Of a stretch of 64,000 bases of DNA, positions 1 to 8,695 are shown piece after piece; the first letter of the stretch is position 1; every line of letters begins with the position of its first letter. The stretch spans positions 59,471 through 123,470 of the forward strand of contig NZ_SMOK01000019.1 in the NCBI RefSeq assembly GCF_004353925.1. The letters run 5' to 3'. The DNA is from Pseudomonas sp. H9 (GTDB lineage Bacteria > Pseudomonadota > Gammaproteobacteria > Pseudomonadales > Pseudomonadaceae). The position numbers were made by a program, and so were the translations under genes. The notes below the pieces were generated by a model that was not told the DNA's origin, did no database searches, and was given only the letters and a program-made list of their open reading frames with translations.

Positions 1-242
1 TCATCCCCGTGGTGACGCGTGAGCATTATCCGGGGGCGCTCAATGAGCGCATTACCACCCTGATCGAAAACGGTGAGCTTGAGCGCGCCGCAGGTTTGGC
101 GCTGACACCGGAGCACTCGCGGGTGATGCTCTGTGGTAACCCGCAGATGATTGACGACACGCGCCAAGTGCTCAAGCAACGCGGGCTGAACCTGAGCTTG
201 ACTCGCCGCCCAGGGCAGGTGGCAGTGGAAAATTACTGGTAA
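1..242 (+). CDS. fpr: ferredoxin--NADP(+) reductase, C-terminal part (cut by window edge)
   Basis: Only the last ~80 codons are present; the frame is already open at base 3, so the gene begins outside the window. The visible part contains the NADP-binding end of an FNR fold, with the LCGNPQMIDDTRQVL segment typical of these enzymes and a C-terminus ending VENYW, as in bacterial Fpr. The enzyme moves electrons between NADPH and ferredoxin or flavodoxin in the cytoplasm and is often linked to oxidative-stress and iron metabolism. It converges on mscL, the same neighbourhood as in P. aeruginosa. A GTG near base 9 is internal, not a start. Confidence 0.85.
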   Translation, partial: IPVVTREHYPGALNERITTLIENGELERAAGLALTPEHSRVMLCGNPQMIDDTRQVLKQRGLNLSLTRRPGQVAVENYW

Positions 243-256
243 GTCGGTAGTGCAGT

Positions 257-286
257 AAAAAAACGGCGCCTTCTAGCGCCGTTTTT
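257..286. terminator. bidirectional terminator between fpr and mscL
   Basis: A-run, then ACGGCGC / GCGCCGT inverted repeat around a short loop, then a T-run. It is symmetric, so it can end both the plus-strand fpr transcript and the minus-strand mscL transcript. Confidence 0.85.
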
Positions 287-295
287 GCTATGGAT

Positions 296-709
296 TCAGG
301 GCTGCCGATTTTGCGCCTTGAGCAAATCGCGAATCTCGGTGAGCAGGACTTCTTCTTTGGTTGGCGCAGGTGGCGCTTCAGGCGCCGCTGCCTCTTCGCG
401 CTTGAGGCGGTTGATGACCTTGACGCCCATGAAAATCGCGAAGGCGACAATCACGAAGTCCAGTACGGTCTGGATGAACTTGCCGTAGGCCAGGACCACC
501 GCCGGTATTTCACCTTCAGCCGCCTTGAGGGTGATCGCCAAGTCACTGAAGTCCACACCACCGATCAGCAGGCCGATAGGCGGCATGATCACGTCGCCTA
601 CAAAGGATGAAACGATTTTGCCAAAGGCGGCGCCGATGATGATACCGACGGCCATGTCGACCACATTCCCTTTGACCGCGAAGGCCTTGAATTCACTGAG
701 CACGCCCAT
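296..709 (-). CDS. mscL: large-conductance mechanosensitive channel MscL
   Basis: 137 residues, the normal family length. The first residues (MGVLSEFKAFAVKGNVVDMA) form the N-terminal amphipathic helix and start of TM1, which continues through GIIIGAAFGKIVSSFV. The second membrane helix is the FIQTVLDFVIVAFAIF segment (about residues 77-97). The charged C-terminal helix contains KREEAAAPEAPPAPTKEEVLLTEIRDLL. The homopentameric inner-membrane pore opens on membrane tension and relieves hypo-osmotic shock. The start is supported by an AAGGA ribosome site 8 bases upstream. The gene is divergent from radA, and its 3-prime end shares a terminator with fpr. Confidence 0.97.
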   Translation of the reverse strand: MGVLSEFKAFAVKGNVVDMAVGIIIGAAFGKIVSSFVGDVIMPPIGLLIGGVDFSDLAITLKAAEGEIPAVVLAYGKFIQTVLDFVIVAFAIFMGVKVINRLKREEAAAPEAPPAPTKEEVLLTEIRDLLKAQNRQP

Positions 710-883
710 GGTTTATTCCTTGTAACAGATGAGTTTGGTCAAACCAGTGTAATTCAGCTACGCGCTTCATGCTCTGCGCTGCTGCTTTAGCCTGCAGTTA
801 TATCGAATAGTTTTGTGGTTTTCAGTGGCGGCCGTTGCCATCGAGGTCGGCTATCATGCTCACTTTTTCCGAGGACCGTCCCT

Positions 884-2251
884 ATGGCCAAGGCCAAGCG
901 CATGTACGGCTGCACTGAGTGCGGCGCGACCTTTCCGAAATGGGCCGGGCAGTGCGGCGAATGCGGGGCCTGGAACACCTTGGTCGAAACCGTGCTGGAG
1001 AGCGGAGGCGCTGCGCCGCCCAGTGGACGCACCGGCTGGGCCGGCCAGCAGGCTCAGATCAAGACCCTGGCCGAAGTCAGTGTCGAAGAAATTCCACGCT
1101 TCACCACTGCCAGCGCCGAACTGGACAGGGTGTTGGGTGGCGGCCTGGTCGACGGCTCGGTGGTGCTGATTGGCGGTGACCCTGGCATCGGCAAATCGAC
1201 CATTCTGTTGCAGACCTTGTGCGCTATCGCCACGCGCATGCCCGCACTGTATGTCACCGGCGAAGAGTCCCAGCAGCAGGTAGCGATGCGCGCACGCCGC
1301 TTGGGTTTGCCCCAGGATCAATTGCGGGTGATGACCGAAACCTGCATCGAGGCAATCATCGCCACTGCGCGAGTGGAGAAACCCAAGGTCATGGTGATCG
1401 ATTCGATCCAGACCATCTTCACCGAGCAATTGCAGTCGGCACCCGGCGGCGTATCCCAGGTGCGTGAAAGTGCTGCATTGCTGGTGCGTTATGCCAAGCA
1501 GAGCGGCACGGCAATCTTCCTCGTTGGCCACGTGACCAAAGAAGGCGCGCTGGCAGGCCCGCGGGTACTGGAGCACATGGTCGATACTGTTTTGTATTTC
1601 GAAGGCGAGTCAGATGGCCGCTTGCGACTGCTGCGCGCGGTGAAAAACCGTTTCGGTGCGGTCAACGAGTTAGGTGTCTTCGGCATGACCGACCGGGGTC
1701 TGAAAGAAGTTTCCAACCCTTCGGCGATCTTCCTGACGCGTGCGCAGGAAGAGGTACCCGGCAGTGTGGTGATGGCCACCTGGGAAGGCACCCGCCCCAT
1801 GCTGGTCGAGGTGCAGGCGTTGGTTGACGACAGCCACTTGTCCAATCCACGCCGGGTGACCCTGGGCCTGGATCAGAACCGCCTGGCCATGCTCCTGGCT
1901 GTGCTGCATCGCCACGGCGGCATTCCGACTCACGATCAGGACGTGTTCCTCAACGTTGTGGGCGGGGTCAAGGTGCTGGAGACCGCGTCTGATCTGGCGC
2001 TGATGGCAGCGATCATGTCCAGCTTGCGCAACCGCCCGCTGGACAACGGCCTGTTGGTGTTCGGTGAGGTTGGGCTGTCGGGCGAGGTGCGCCCGGTACC
2101 CAGTGGTCAGGAGCGCCTGAAAGAGGCGGCCAAGCATGGTTTCAAACGCGCCATCGTGCCCAAAGGCAATGCCCCCAAGGAAGCACCGGCAGGGCTTCAG
2201 ATAATTGCCGTAACGCGCCTGGAACAAGCCCTGGATGCACTGTTCGAATAA
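884..2251 (+). CDS. radA: DNA repair protein RadA
   Basis: 455 residues, as expected for RadA. An N-terminal C4 zinc finger (Cys10, 13, 24, 27) is followed by a RecA-like ATPase core with Walker A GGDPGIGKST (about 97-106), the RadA-specific KNRFG motif (from Lys254), and a Lon-protease-like C-terminal domain. RadA is a helicase-like branch-migration factor that extends RecA-made recombination intermediates. An in-frame start 69 bases further up is possible, but the family N-terminus MAKAKRMYGCTECG begins at the ATG used here. It is divergent from mscL. Confidence 0.97.
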   Translation: MAKAKRMYGCTECGATFPKWAGQCGECGAWNTLVETVLESGGAAPPSGRTGWAGQQAQIKTLAEVSVEEIPRFTTASAELDRVLGGGLVDGSVVLIGGDPGIGKSTILLQTLCAIATRMPALYVTGEESQQQVAMRARRLGLPQDQLRVMTETCIEAIIATARVEKPKVMVIDSIQTIFTEQLQSAPGGVSQVRESAALLVRYAKQSGTAIFLVGHVTKEGALAGPRVLEHMVDTVLYFEGESDGRLRLLRAVKNRFGAVNELGVFGMTDRGLKEVSNPSAIFLTRAQEEVPGSVVMATWEGTRPMLVEVQALVDDSHLSNPRRVTLGLDQNRLAMLLAVLHRHGGIPTHDQDVFLNVVGGVKVLETASDLALMAAIMSSLRNRPLDNGLLVFGEVGLSGEVRPVPSGQERLKEAAKHGFKRAIVPKGNAPKEAPAGLQIIAVTRLEQALDALFE

Positions 2252-2265
2252 TTCTTGCCCTGAAA

Positions 2266-2295
2266 TAAAAAGGGCCGGTGCATACACGCCGGCCC
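2266..2295. terminator. terminator shared by radA and the purine permease
   Basis: GGGCCGG / CCGGCCC stem (2272-2278 with 2289-2295) flanked by A-rich sequence. On the minus strand it is followed by TTTTTATTTC, a strong intrinsic terminator for the permease. On the plus strand it follows radA and has a weaker T tract. Confidence 0.8.
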
Positions 2296-2304
2296 GTTCT
2301 TATC

Positions 2305-2332
2305 GCTTGTAGCTTTTAGCTTGTAGCTTGTG
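2305..2332. repeat. four tandem GCTTGTA-type heptads
   Basis: Four 7-base units (GCTTGTA, GCTTTTA, GCTTGTA, GCTTGTG) preceded by TTATC. The array ends 8 bases from the stop of the minus-strand permease gene. The same heptad scaffold recurs at 10350, 18335 and 49924, each time just beyond a minus-strand stop codon. Confidence 0.8.
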
Positions 2333-2340
2333 ACTACCGC

Positions 2341-3861
2341 TCAATGCTCCGAGACAGCGGCGCGTCGTGTCGGCGGTTCTCCGTGTTCACCTTCGCCCAT
2401 CACCGGAACTTCCTTGCCTTCGGCGTTGAACAGCTTGCCATCTTCGAAGTAATCGCCGTCACGCAGGGCGGAGATATCCGAGTAGTGAATGGTGCGTTCG
2501 TAGGCGGCAGCGAAGACCGATTGCTGATCCGAGTTGCCAGCGGTGAAATGGTTGAACACCAGGTTCAGGACAATCGCCATAATCGCTGCCGAGCTGATGC
2601 CGGAGTGGAAGATGGTCTCGAACCAGTTAGGGAACTGCGCGTAGAAGTTAGGTGCGGCGATCGGGATCATGCCAAAGCCCAGCGAAGCAGCGACGATGAT
2701 CAGGTTGACGTTGTTCTTGTAGCTGACCTTGGACAGGGTACGGATACCGCTGGCGGCCACGGTGCCGAACAGCACAATACCAGCGCCACCGAGTACCGAA
2801 GTTGGAACGGCGGCAATGACGCGACCCATGATCGGCAGCAGGCCGAGTACCACCAGAATCACACCACCGGTTGCCACCACGTAACGGCTCTTGACCCCGG
2901 TCACGGCTACCAGGCCGACGTTCTGGGCAAAGGCGCTCTGGGTGAAGGAACCGAAGATCGGCGCCAGGATGCTGGACGCCATGTCGGCGCGCAGGCCGTT
3001 GCCCAGACGCTTGGAGTCGACTTTGGTGTCGATGATCTCACCCACGGCGAGGATGTCTGCCGAGGTTTCTACCAGGGTCACCATGATCACGATGCACATC
3101 GACAAGATGGCAGCGATGTGGAAGGTCGGCATGCCGAAGTGGAAAGGGGTCGGCATAGCAATCAGCGGGCCGTCGAGGACTTTGCTGAAGTCAGCCATGC
3201 CCAGCGACCAGGCGATCAGGGTGCCGATGACCATGGCCAGCAGAATCGACAGACGTGAGATGGCAGCGCTGCCCAGTTTGCTCAGCAGCAGCACGATCGC
3301 GAAGGTCAGTGCGGCCAGACCAATGTTGGCCATGCTGCCGAAGTCAGGCGCTTTGCTGTTACCGCCCATCACCCAGCGTGCCGCAACTGGCATCAGGGTC
3401 AGGCCGATGGTGGTGATGACGATGCCCGTGACCAGCGGCGGGAAGAACTTGGTGATCCGCGAGAACACCGGTGTGATCAGAAAGCCGATCAGCGATGCGG
3501 CCATGACCGCGCCCAATACGCCGGGCAAACCACCACCGCCTTCACTGCTGAGGATCGCGCCCATGGTCGCGACACCGGCAAACGAGACCCCTTGCACCAG
3601 CGGCAGCTGGCAGCCAAACCACGGCAGGCCGAGAGTTTGAAGCAGGGTTGCCAAACCACCGGCAAACAACGAAGCAGCAATCAACAGGCCAATGTCCGCC
3701 GACGTCAGGCCGGCTGCCTGGCCGAGAATCAGCGGCACGGCGACGATACCGCCGTACATGGTCAGAACATGTTGCAGGCCGTACGCCAGGTTTGCACCTA
3801 GGCCCAGGTTCTCGTCTTCAGGACGTGACGCTGAAGACGTGCTAGAGGAGGACGTATTCAT
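2341..3861 (-). CDS. NCS2-family purine (xanthine/uric acid) permease
   Basis: 506 residues from ATG 3861, with about 14 hydrophobic segments. The NCS2 signature occurs as QNVGLVAVTGVKSR; the Gln-Asn form is usual in xanthine and urate carriers, while uracil carriers have Glu-Asn. It should act as an inner-membrane proton symporter for purine bases. A longer frame extends upstream, but the MNTSSSSTSS start precedes the conserved GLQHVLTMYGG segment and is preferred. No purine catabolic gene is adjacent. The region upstream carries a perfect GntR-type palindrome, suggesting purine-responsive control. Exact substrate is inferred. Confidence 0.88.
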   Translation of the reverse strand: MNTSSSSTSSASRPEDENLGLGANLAYGLQHVLTMYGGIVAVPLILGQAAGLTSADIGLLIAASLFAGGLATLLQTLGLPWFGCQLPLVQGVSFAGVATMGAILSSEGGGGLPGVLGAVMAASLIGFLITPVFSRITKFFPPLVTGIVITTIGLTLMPVAARWVMGGNSKAPDFGSMANIGLAALTFAIVLLLSKLGSAAISRLSILLAMVIGTLIAWSLGMADFSKVLDGPLIAMPTPFHFGMPTFHIAAILSMCIVIMVTLVETSADILAVGEIIDTKVDSKRLGNGLRADMASSILAPIFGSFTQSAFAQNVGLVAVTGVKSRYVVATGGVILVVLGLLPIMGRVIAAVPTSVLGGAGIVLFGTVAASGIRTLSKVSYKNNVNLIIVAASLGFGMIPIAAPNFYAQFPNWFETIFHSGISSAAIMAIVLNLVFNHFTAGNSDQQSVFAAAYERTIHYSDISALRDGDYFEDGKLFNAEGKEVPVMGEGEHGEPPTRRAAVSEH

Positions 3862-3928
3862 GGGGCGGGGTCTCTGTTTTATTGTTGTGGCGCTACTGTA
3901 GACAAGTCCTACATCTGAACGCCAGAAC

Positions 3929-3942
3929 AATTGTATACAATT
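3929..3942. promoter_or_regulatory. GntR-like operator upstream of the purine permease
   Basis: A perfect 14-base palindrome AATTGTATACAATT lies 68-81 bases upstream of the permease ATG. The core TTGTATACAA is typical of sites bound by GntR/FadR-family repressors. No GntR gene lies in the window, so the regulator would act from elsewhere. Binding is inferred. Confidence 0.55.
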
Positions 3943-3953
3943 TTTTGATCGTC

Positions 3954-3969
3954 GTAGGAACAGTCCTAC
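3954..3969. promoter_or_regulatory. GTAGGA-N4-TCCTAC inverted repeat
   Basis: A 6-base perfect inverted repeat next to the GntR-like palindrome. The right arm with two flanking bases (AGTCCTAC) is repeated directly at 3905-3912, between the palindrome and the permease start. Possibly a second regulator site; function unknown. Confidence 0.3.
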
Positions 3970-4125
3970 TAAGGTCTTGGGGCAAGGGTTGGATGCAGTT
4001 TCTGTTCCATCAGGCGAACGCAAGTACCACAGGGCCTCTTGCAGGCACTGTGGTCTTGTGGGGGAAAGCTGTCTGACTGGACAGGAAAGAAAGCGAGGGC
4101 CGAGTAGTTAGGAAGCTAAGAGTTC

Positions 4126-4491
4126 CTAAACTTCGATCAGTTCGTGGAACTCACGCTCCAGTTCGGTGCGATCCGCCAGGTTCAGCTCTATAAGGCGGCA
4201 CAAATGTTCAAGCGAGTGCAGATCAATGTGCTGGCAGATAAACCCAAGCTGCTGCTCATCCACATGCCGCAATTGCACCTGCATTTGCACTTCGGCATCC
4301 GTGTTCAGGTGAATCACCGCATCGAACAACTGCTCAGGATCGGCATCCCAGGGTTCGGGGGATTCGATCAATATGCCTTTCAGGGAGATGTCCAGCAGGT
4401 TGACTGGCCAGCGCTGTTCGCCCTGCACCAGTTCGGTGGGGGCATCGAAGGGAACACGTTTGAAGCGTCGACGTTCAGGATGGTCGCTCAT
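4126..4491 (-). CDS. mapZ: single-domain PilZ c-di-GMP receptor, MapZ-like
   Basis: 121 residues forming one PilZ domain. The c-di-GMP binding motifs are present: RRFKR (Arg8 and Arg12) and D-x-S-x-x-G (Asp34 to Gly39). Length, sequence and position between radA and cstA match P. aeruginosa PA4608 (MapZ), which binds c-di-GMP and inhibits the chemotaxis methyltransferase CheR1. By analogy it would link c-di-GMP to chemotaxis here. It is divergent from cstA. A short TTAGGAA / TTCCTAA inverted repeat overlaps the stop. Orthology to MapZ is inferred from synteny. Confidence 0.85.
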   Translation of the reverse strand: MSDHPERRRFKRVPFDAPTELVQGEQRWPVNLLDISLKGILIESPEPWDADPEQLFDAVIHLNTDAEVQMQVQLRHVDEQQLGFICQHIDLHSLEHLCRLIELNLADRTELEREFHELIEV

Positions 4492-4673
4492 GATCGGGCA
4501 CTCCGGGGTTCTACCTGACTATAGCTCAGCACTTGCCAAGGCTCTCACAAGGGCGCATAACGAACGTTGTTCAACCCGCGTTGAAGGCTCTAGACCAACG
4601 TGGGGGGTGGTCTTTCCTGTCAGTATCGCTAGACTCGGAAGGCTGTCTTTTATCCACTAGCTGGAAGCAAACC

Positions 4674-6740
4674 ATGAACAACAATAATAGCCTGCTACGC
4701 CACATTCCGTGGCTGGCGCTGGCAGTCATAGGAGCCTGTGCGCTGGGTGTGGTCGCCCTGCGTCGTGGCGAGGCCATCAACGCCTTGTGGATCGTCGTCG
4801 CTTCGGTGGCCATCTACCTGGTCGCCTACCGCTACTACAGCCTGTTTATCGCCACCAAGGTGATGCAGCTGGACCCACGCCGGGCTACCCCGGCGGTGCT
4901 TAACAACGATGGTCTGGACTACGTGCCAACCAACAAACACATCCTTTTCGGTCACCACTTCGCGGCAATTGCCGGTGCAGGCCCGTTGGTGGGTCCGGTT
5001 CTGGCCGCGCAGATGGGCTACCTGCCCGGTACGCTCTGGCTGATCGCCGGTGTGGTGCTGGCCGGTGCTGTACAGGACTTCATGGTCCTGTTCATGTCCA
5101 CCCGCCGCAACGGTCGCTCGCTGGGTGACATGGTGCGCGAGGAAATGGGGCGAATCCCGGGCACCATTGCCTTGTTCGGCTGCTTCCTGATCATGATCAT
5201 CATCCTTGCGGTGCTGGCGCTGATCGTGGTCAAGGCCCTGGCCGAGTCCCCATGGGGCATGTTCACGGTCATGGCGACCATCCCGATCGCGATGTTCATG
5301 GGCGTGTACATGCGCTACATCCGTCCGGGCCGCATTGGTGAAATTTCGATCATCGGTGTGGTGCTGTTGCTGCTGTCGATCTGGCTGGGTGGTGTGGTTG
5401 CTGCCGACCCGGTCTGGGGCCCGGCATTCACCTTCACCGGTGTGCAGATCACCTGGATGCTGGTGGGTTACGGTTTTGTCGCTGCGGTTCTGCCGGTGTG
5501 GCTGGTGCTGGCACCGCGAGACTACCTGTCGACCTTCCTCAAGATCGGTACCATCGTTGGTCTGGCCATCGGTATCCTGATCATCGCTCCCGAGCTGAAA
5601 ATGCCGGCCCTGACCCAGTTCACCGACGGTACTGGCCCGGTCTGGAAAGGCACCCTGTTCCCATTCCTGTTCATCACCATCGCCTGTGGCGCAGTGTCGG
5701 GCTTCCACGCGCTGATCTCTTCGGGCACCACGCCTAAGCTGCTGGATAACGAAACCAACGCCCGCTACATCGGCTACGGCGGCATGCTGATGGAGTCGTT
5801 CGTAGCGATCATGGCAATGGTTGCCGCTTCGGTGATCGAGCCGGGTGTCTACTTCGCCATGAACAGCCCGGCGGCAGTGGTCGGCGCTGACGTTGTGTCG
5901 GTCGCGCAAACAGTCAGCAGCTGGGGCTTTACCATCACCCCGGATGCACTCGAAGCGGTCGCCAGAGACATCGGCGAGCACACCATTCTGGCCCGTGCCG
6001 GTGGTGCGCCGACCCTGGCAGTAGGTATCGCGCAGATCCTGCACCAGGTGCTGCCGGGTGAAAACACCATGGCCTTCTGGTACCACTTTGCGATTCTGTT
6101 CGAGGCGCTGTTCATTCTGACAGCAGTAGACGCCGGTACCCGTGCTGGACGTTTCATGCTTCAGGACTTGCTCGGTAGCTTCATCCCAGCGCTTAAACGT
6201 ACTGAAAACTGGGGTGCCAACCTGCTTGCCACTGGCGGTTGTGTGGCGCTTTGGGGTTACCTGCTGTACCAAGGTGTAATCGACCCACTGGGTGGTATCA
6301 ACACCTTGTGGCCGCTGTTCGGCATCTCCAACCAGATGCTTGCCGGTATCGCGCTGATGCTCGGCACCGTGGTTCTGATCAAGATGAAGCGCCAGCGCTA
6401 CATGTGGGTGACCTTGCTGCCTGCCGTGTGGCTGCTGATCTGCACCACTACCGCTGGCTTCATCAAACTGTTCGATCCGAACCCGGCGGTCGGCTTCCTG
6501 GCCCTGGCTAACAAGTACAGCGTGGCGCTCGACGCCGGTCAGGTACTGGCACCGGCCAAGGACATCGGCCAGATGCAGCACGTGATCTTCAACGCCTACA
6601 CCAACGCGGGTCTGACGATCCTGTTCCTGGTCGTGGTCTTCAGCATTCTGTTCTTCGCCCTCAAGGTCGGTTTTGGCGCCCTGGGTAAAAAAGAGCGGAC
6701 TGACAAAGAGTCCCCGTTCCAGGCACTGCCTGATGCGTAA
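4674..6740 (+). CDS. cstA: CstA-family pyruvate/peptide carbon starvation transporter
   Basis: 688 residues, the normal length for CstA/BtsT. The protein is hydrophobic throughout, with many membrane helices and the conserved early segment GLDYVPTNKHILFGHHFAAIAGAGPLVGPVLAAQMG (positions about 79-115) that defines the family. E. coli relatives import pyruvate, and CstA is also linked to peptide uptake on carbon starvation. The ATG chosen is the family start; the open frame extends 47 codons further up without similarity. The ybdD-like and yjiA-like genes follow, the usual cstA/btsT cluster order. Confidence 0.93.
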   Translation: MNNNNSLLRHIPWLALAVIGACALGVVALRRGEAINALWIVVASVAIYLVAYRYYSLFIATKVMQLDPRRATPAVLNNDGLDYVPTNKHILFGHHFAAIAGAGPLVGPVLAAQMGYLPGTLWLIAGVVLAGAVQDFMVLFMSTRRNGRSLGDMVREEMGRIPGTIALFGCFLIMIIILAVLALIVVKALAESPWGMFTVMATIPIAMFMGVYMRYIRPGRIGEISIIGVVLLLLSIWLGGVVAADPVWGPAFTFTGVQITWMLVGYGFVAAVLPVWLVLAPRDYLSTFLKIGTIVGLAIGILIIAPELKMPALTQFTDGTGPVWKGTLFPFLFITIACGAVSGFHALISSGTTPKLLDNETNARYIGYGGMLMESFVAIMAMVAASVIEPGVYFAMNSPAAVVGADVVSVAQTVSSWGFTITPDALEAVARDIGEHTILARAGGAPTLAVGIAQILHQVLPGENTMAFWYHFAILFEALFILTAVDAGTRAGRFMLQDLLGSFIPALKRTENWGANLLATGGCVALWGYLLYQGVIDPLGGINTLWPLFGISNQMLAGIALMLGTVVLIKMKRQRYMWVTLLPAVWLLICTTTAGFIKLFDPNPAVGFLALANKYSVALDAGQVLAPAKDIGQMQHVIFNAYTNAGLTILFLVVVFSILFFALKVGFGALGKKERTDKESPFQALPDA

Positions 6741-6758
6741 CCCAAGAGGAATGCAGTG

Positions 6759-6956
6759 ATGTTCAACGATCTCGGTCGACTGGGTAAGTACCTGGGGCAG
6801 GCAGCCCGCCTGATGGTCGGCATGCCCGACTACGACAACTACGTCGAGCATATGCAGACCAAGCATCCGGACAAACCGGTAATGAGCTACGAGGCGTTCT
6901 TCCGTGAACGCCAAGAAGCGCGATACGGCGGCAAGTCTGGGCCGAAGTGCTGTTGA
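6759..6956 (+). CDS. YbdD/YjiX family small protein
   Basis: 65 residues and Cys-rich at the end (KCC). It carries the YbdD/YjiX family pattern MVGMPDYDNYVEHM followed by HPDKPVMSYEAFFRERQEARYG. It almost always follows cstA/btsT and is thought to support pyruvate transporter function, though its biochemical role is not settled. A GTG 3 bases upstream is possible. The AAGAGGA site at 6744-6750 is better spaced for the ATG at 6759. Only 18 bases separate it from cstA, so they are co-transcribed. Confidence 0.9.
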   Translation: MFNDLGRLGKYLGQAARLMVGMPDYDNYVEHMQTKHPDKPVMSYEAFFRERQEARYGGKSGPKCC

Positions 6957-6964
6957 TCCTGAGG

Positions 6965-6984
6965 GAGCCCGGCTAGCCGGGCTC
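6965..6984. terminator. stem-loop after ybdD
   Basis: Perfect 9-base stem GAGCCCGGC / GCCGGGCTC with a TA loop, starting 8 bases after the ybdD stop. There is no T tract, so it may attenuate, or protect the cstA-ybdD mRNA end, rather than fully terminate. Confidence 0.5.
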
Positions 6985-6986
6985 CT

Positions 6987-7010
6987 GTAGGAGCGGGCTA
7001 GCCCCGCGAT
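6987..7010. repeat. single REP element
   Basis: One half-REP carrying GGAGCGGGCTAGCCCCGCG, a variant of the window-wide core with A for T in the loop, and without an inverted partner. It lies between ybdD and yjiA. Confidence 0.75.
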
Positions 7011-7054
7011 CCCCCGCAAGCCCCCCATTTCAAACCCTGCCGAGGAAACTTCGT

Positions 7055-8026
7055 TTGCACTCACCTATTCCCGTAACAGTGCTGAGCGGCTTTCTCGGTG
7101 CTGGCAAGACCACCTTGCTCAAGCACATCCTCAAGGCCGAACACGGCCTGAAGATCGCTGTGATCGAGAACGAATTCAGTGACGCCGGTATCGACAGTCA
7201 ATTGCTGGGCGATGAACCGGTACAGGTCATGACCCTGGCCAACGGCTGTGTGTGCTGCAGCATTCACACCGATCTGACCAAAGCCCTGTTCCTGCTGTTG
7301 GAGCGCCTGGATGCCGGTGAGATTGCCTTCGATCGTCTGGCGATCGAATGCACCGGTCTCGCCGATCCGTCGCCAGTAGCACAAACCTTTTTCATCGATG
7401 AAGAGCTACGCGAGCGCTACCTGCTCGACGGCATCATCACCCTGGTCGATGCCGCGCATGCCGAGCAGCATTTGACGCAGGCCATTGCCCAGGCCCAGAT
7501 CGGCTTTGCCGACCGCTTGCTGGTGAGCAAGACCGACCTGGTAGATGCGGCCACTTTCGACGCCTTGAGCGAGCGCCTGGGGCGGATCAACCGCCGCGCG
7601 CCGATCCGGGTGGTCGAGCACGGTCGCATTGACCTGGCCGAGCTGTTGGATGTGCGTGGTTTCAACCTCAATGCCGACCTTGGCGGTGGCCTTAGTCTGC
7701 GTCCTGTCAGCCAGGCCGTCACACCAGATCGTATCTCCAGCCTGGTGCTGCGTACTGAAACGCCGCTGGATATCGACCGGCTCAGCGACTTCATGAACCA
7801 GTTGCTTGAAGACCATGGCAAACAACTGCTGCGCTACAAGGGCGTGCTGAACATAGCTGGCGAGGATCGGCGCCTGGTGTTTCAGGGTGTATTGAAACTG
7901 TATGGCTTTGACTGGGACACCGAATGGGCCGAAGGCGAGGCGCGCGAGAGCGTGATGGTATTCATTGCCGACGAATTGCCCGAAGCAAAGATTCGCGAGG
8001 GCTTTGAGGCGTTGACTCAGTCTTGA
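7055..8026 (+). CDS. yjiA: YjiA-like GTPase / metallochaperone of the COG0523 family
   Basis: 323 residues. Walker A is GFLGAGKTT (12-20), the metal-binding motif is GCVCC (Cys65, 67, 68), and ECTGLADP is the switch segment after it. A CobW C-terminal domain follows. Family members bind zinc or other metals and use GTP to deliver them. The position behind cstA-ybdD mirrors E. coli btsT-yjiX-yjiA. The start is TTG, supported by AGGA 8 bases upstream and by the Walker A lying only 11 residues in. Metal partner unknown. Confidence 0.9.
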   Translation: MHSPIPVTVLSGFLGAGKTTLLKHILKAEHGLKIAVIENEFSDAGIDSQLLGDEPVQVMTLANGCVCCSIHTDLTKALFLLLERLDAGEIAFDRLAIECTGLADPSPVAQTFFIDEELRERYLLDGIITLVDAAHAEQHLTQAIAQAQIGFADRLLVSKTDLVDAATFDALSERLGRINRRAPIRVVEHGRIDLAELLDVRGFNLNADLGGGLSLRPVSQAVTPDRISSLVLRTETPLDIDRLSDFMNQLLEDHGKQLLRYKGVLNIAGEDRRLVFQGVLKLYGFDWDTEWAEGEARESVMVFIADELPEAKIREGFEALTQS

Positions 8027-8089
8027 GGGGCACATCGCAGGACAGATCGTCATGCCCCGCGATGTATGAACATGCCGTTAAGCTGAACG

Positions 8090-8695
8090 TCAGCTGGCAC
8101 TGAGCCAGTCAACCTCGCGTTCAAGGATATTCAATCGCAAATCACACGCAACCCCTGGGACATCCACGGCCAGGAAGCCGCCAACGCCAATGCCGATACC
8201 GTGCATGCCGAGGCTACCGGCGGTTTCCTTGTGCACCAAGTTGACGGCGGCCGATTCGCTCGCCAGGTTGGAGAGGTCAATGGCCTGGCCGGTTTGCGCG
8301 CAGCGCAACGCCCATAGTATGGGGTCCGCTTGTTTGATCGGGCACGCTTCAGTCACGCCTTGATTGGTAGTAAACACACCGTACTTCAGGTATTTGCCGC
8401 TGCGCACATAAAGTCGATAGTGCCCCTCGTGATGTCGGAAGTAGAGCTCTGTCGGTGGGATGTCAGCTATCAAGTTGAAGTCTATCAGACCGAGATTTCG
8501 ATCTTCTTCCCAGGCCTCGTTCGGGCCGATCAAAATGCCCAGGGCGTGTGAGGCATCCAGAACTGATGGTCGCGAGGGATCGGGTCTATGGTGCGCCACG
8601 TTAACCGGGCGGTCGGTGGCTTCATTGAGAATTATCACTGGATGACCATTCGCCAGAAGGGTTGCAGTGAATGAGAGGGACTTATCGCTTGGCAT
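8090..8695 (-). CDS. unrecognised protein
   Basis: 201 residues from ATG 8695, which has GGAG 9 bases upstream; the open frame runs another 93 codons up, but that part looks non-coding. I do not recognise the family. There is no signal peptide or membrane helix. The middle contains HYRLYVRSGKYLKYGVF and the end is glycine-rich (GMHGIGIGVGGF), compatible with a small beta-rich fold. It lies between convergent yjiA and the glyA terminator, in a slot that holds no gene in the P. aeruginosa order I recall, so it may be an acquired or lineage-specific gene. Function not assigned. Confidence 0.6.
   Translation of the reverse strand: MPSDKSLSFTATLLANGHPVIILNEATDRPVNVAHHRPDPSRPSVLDASHALGILIGPNEAWEEDRNLGLIDFNLIADIPPTELYFRHHEGHYRLYVRSGKYLKYGVFTTNQGVTEACPIKQADPILWALRCAQTGQAIDLSNLASESAAVNLVHKETAGSLGMHGIGIGVGGFLAVDVPGVACDLRLNILEREVDWLSAS

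Noticed and set aside
4695..7064. 789-residue minus-strand frame opposite cstA
   Set aside because: It is the antisense shadow of a clear CstA gene, and its His/Gln/Asp-rich translation has no folded-protein character.
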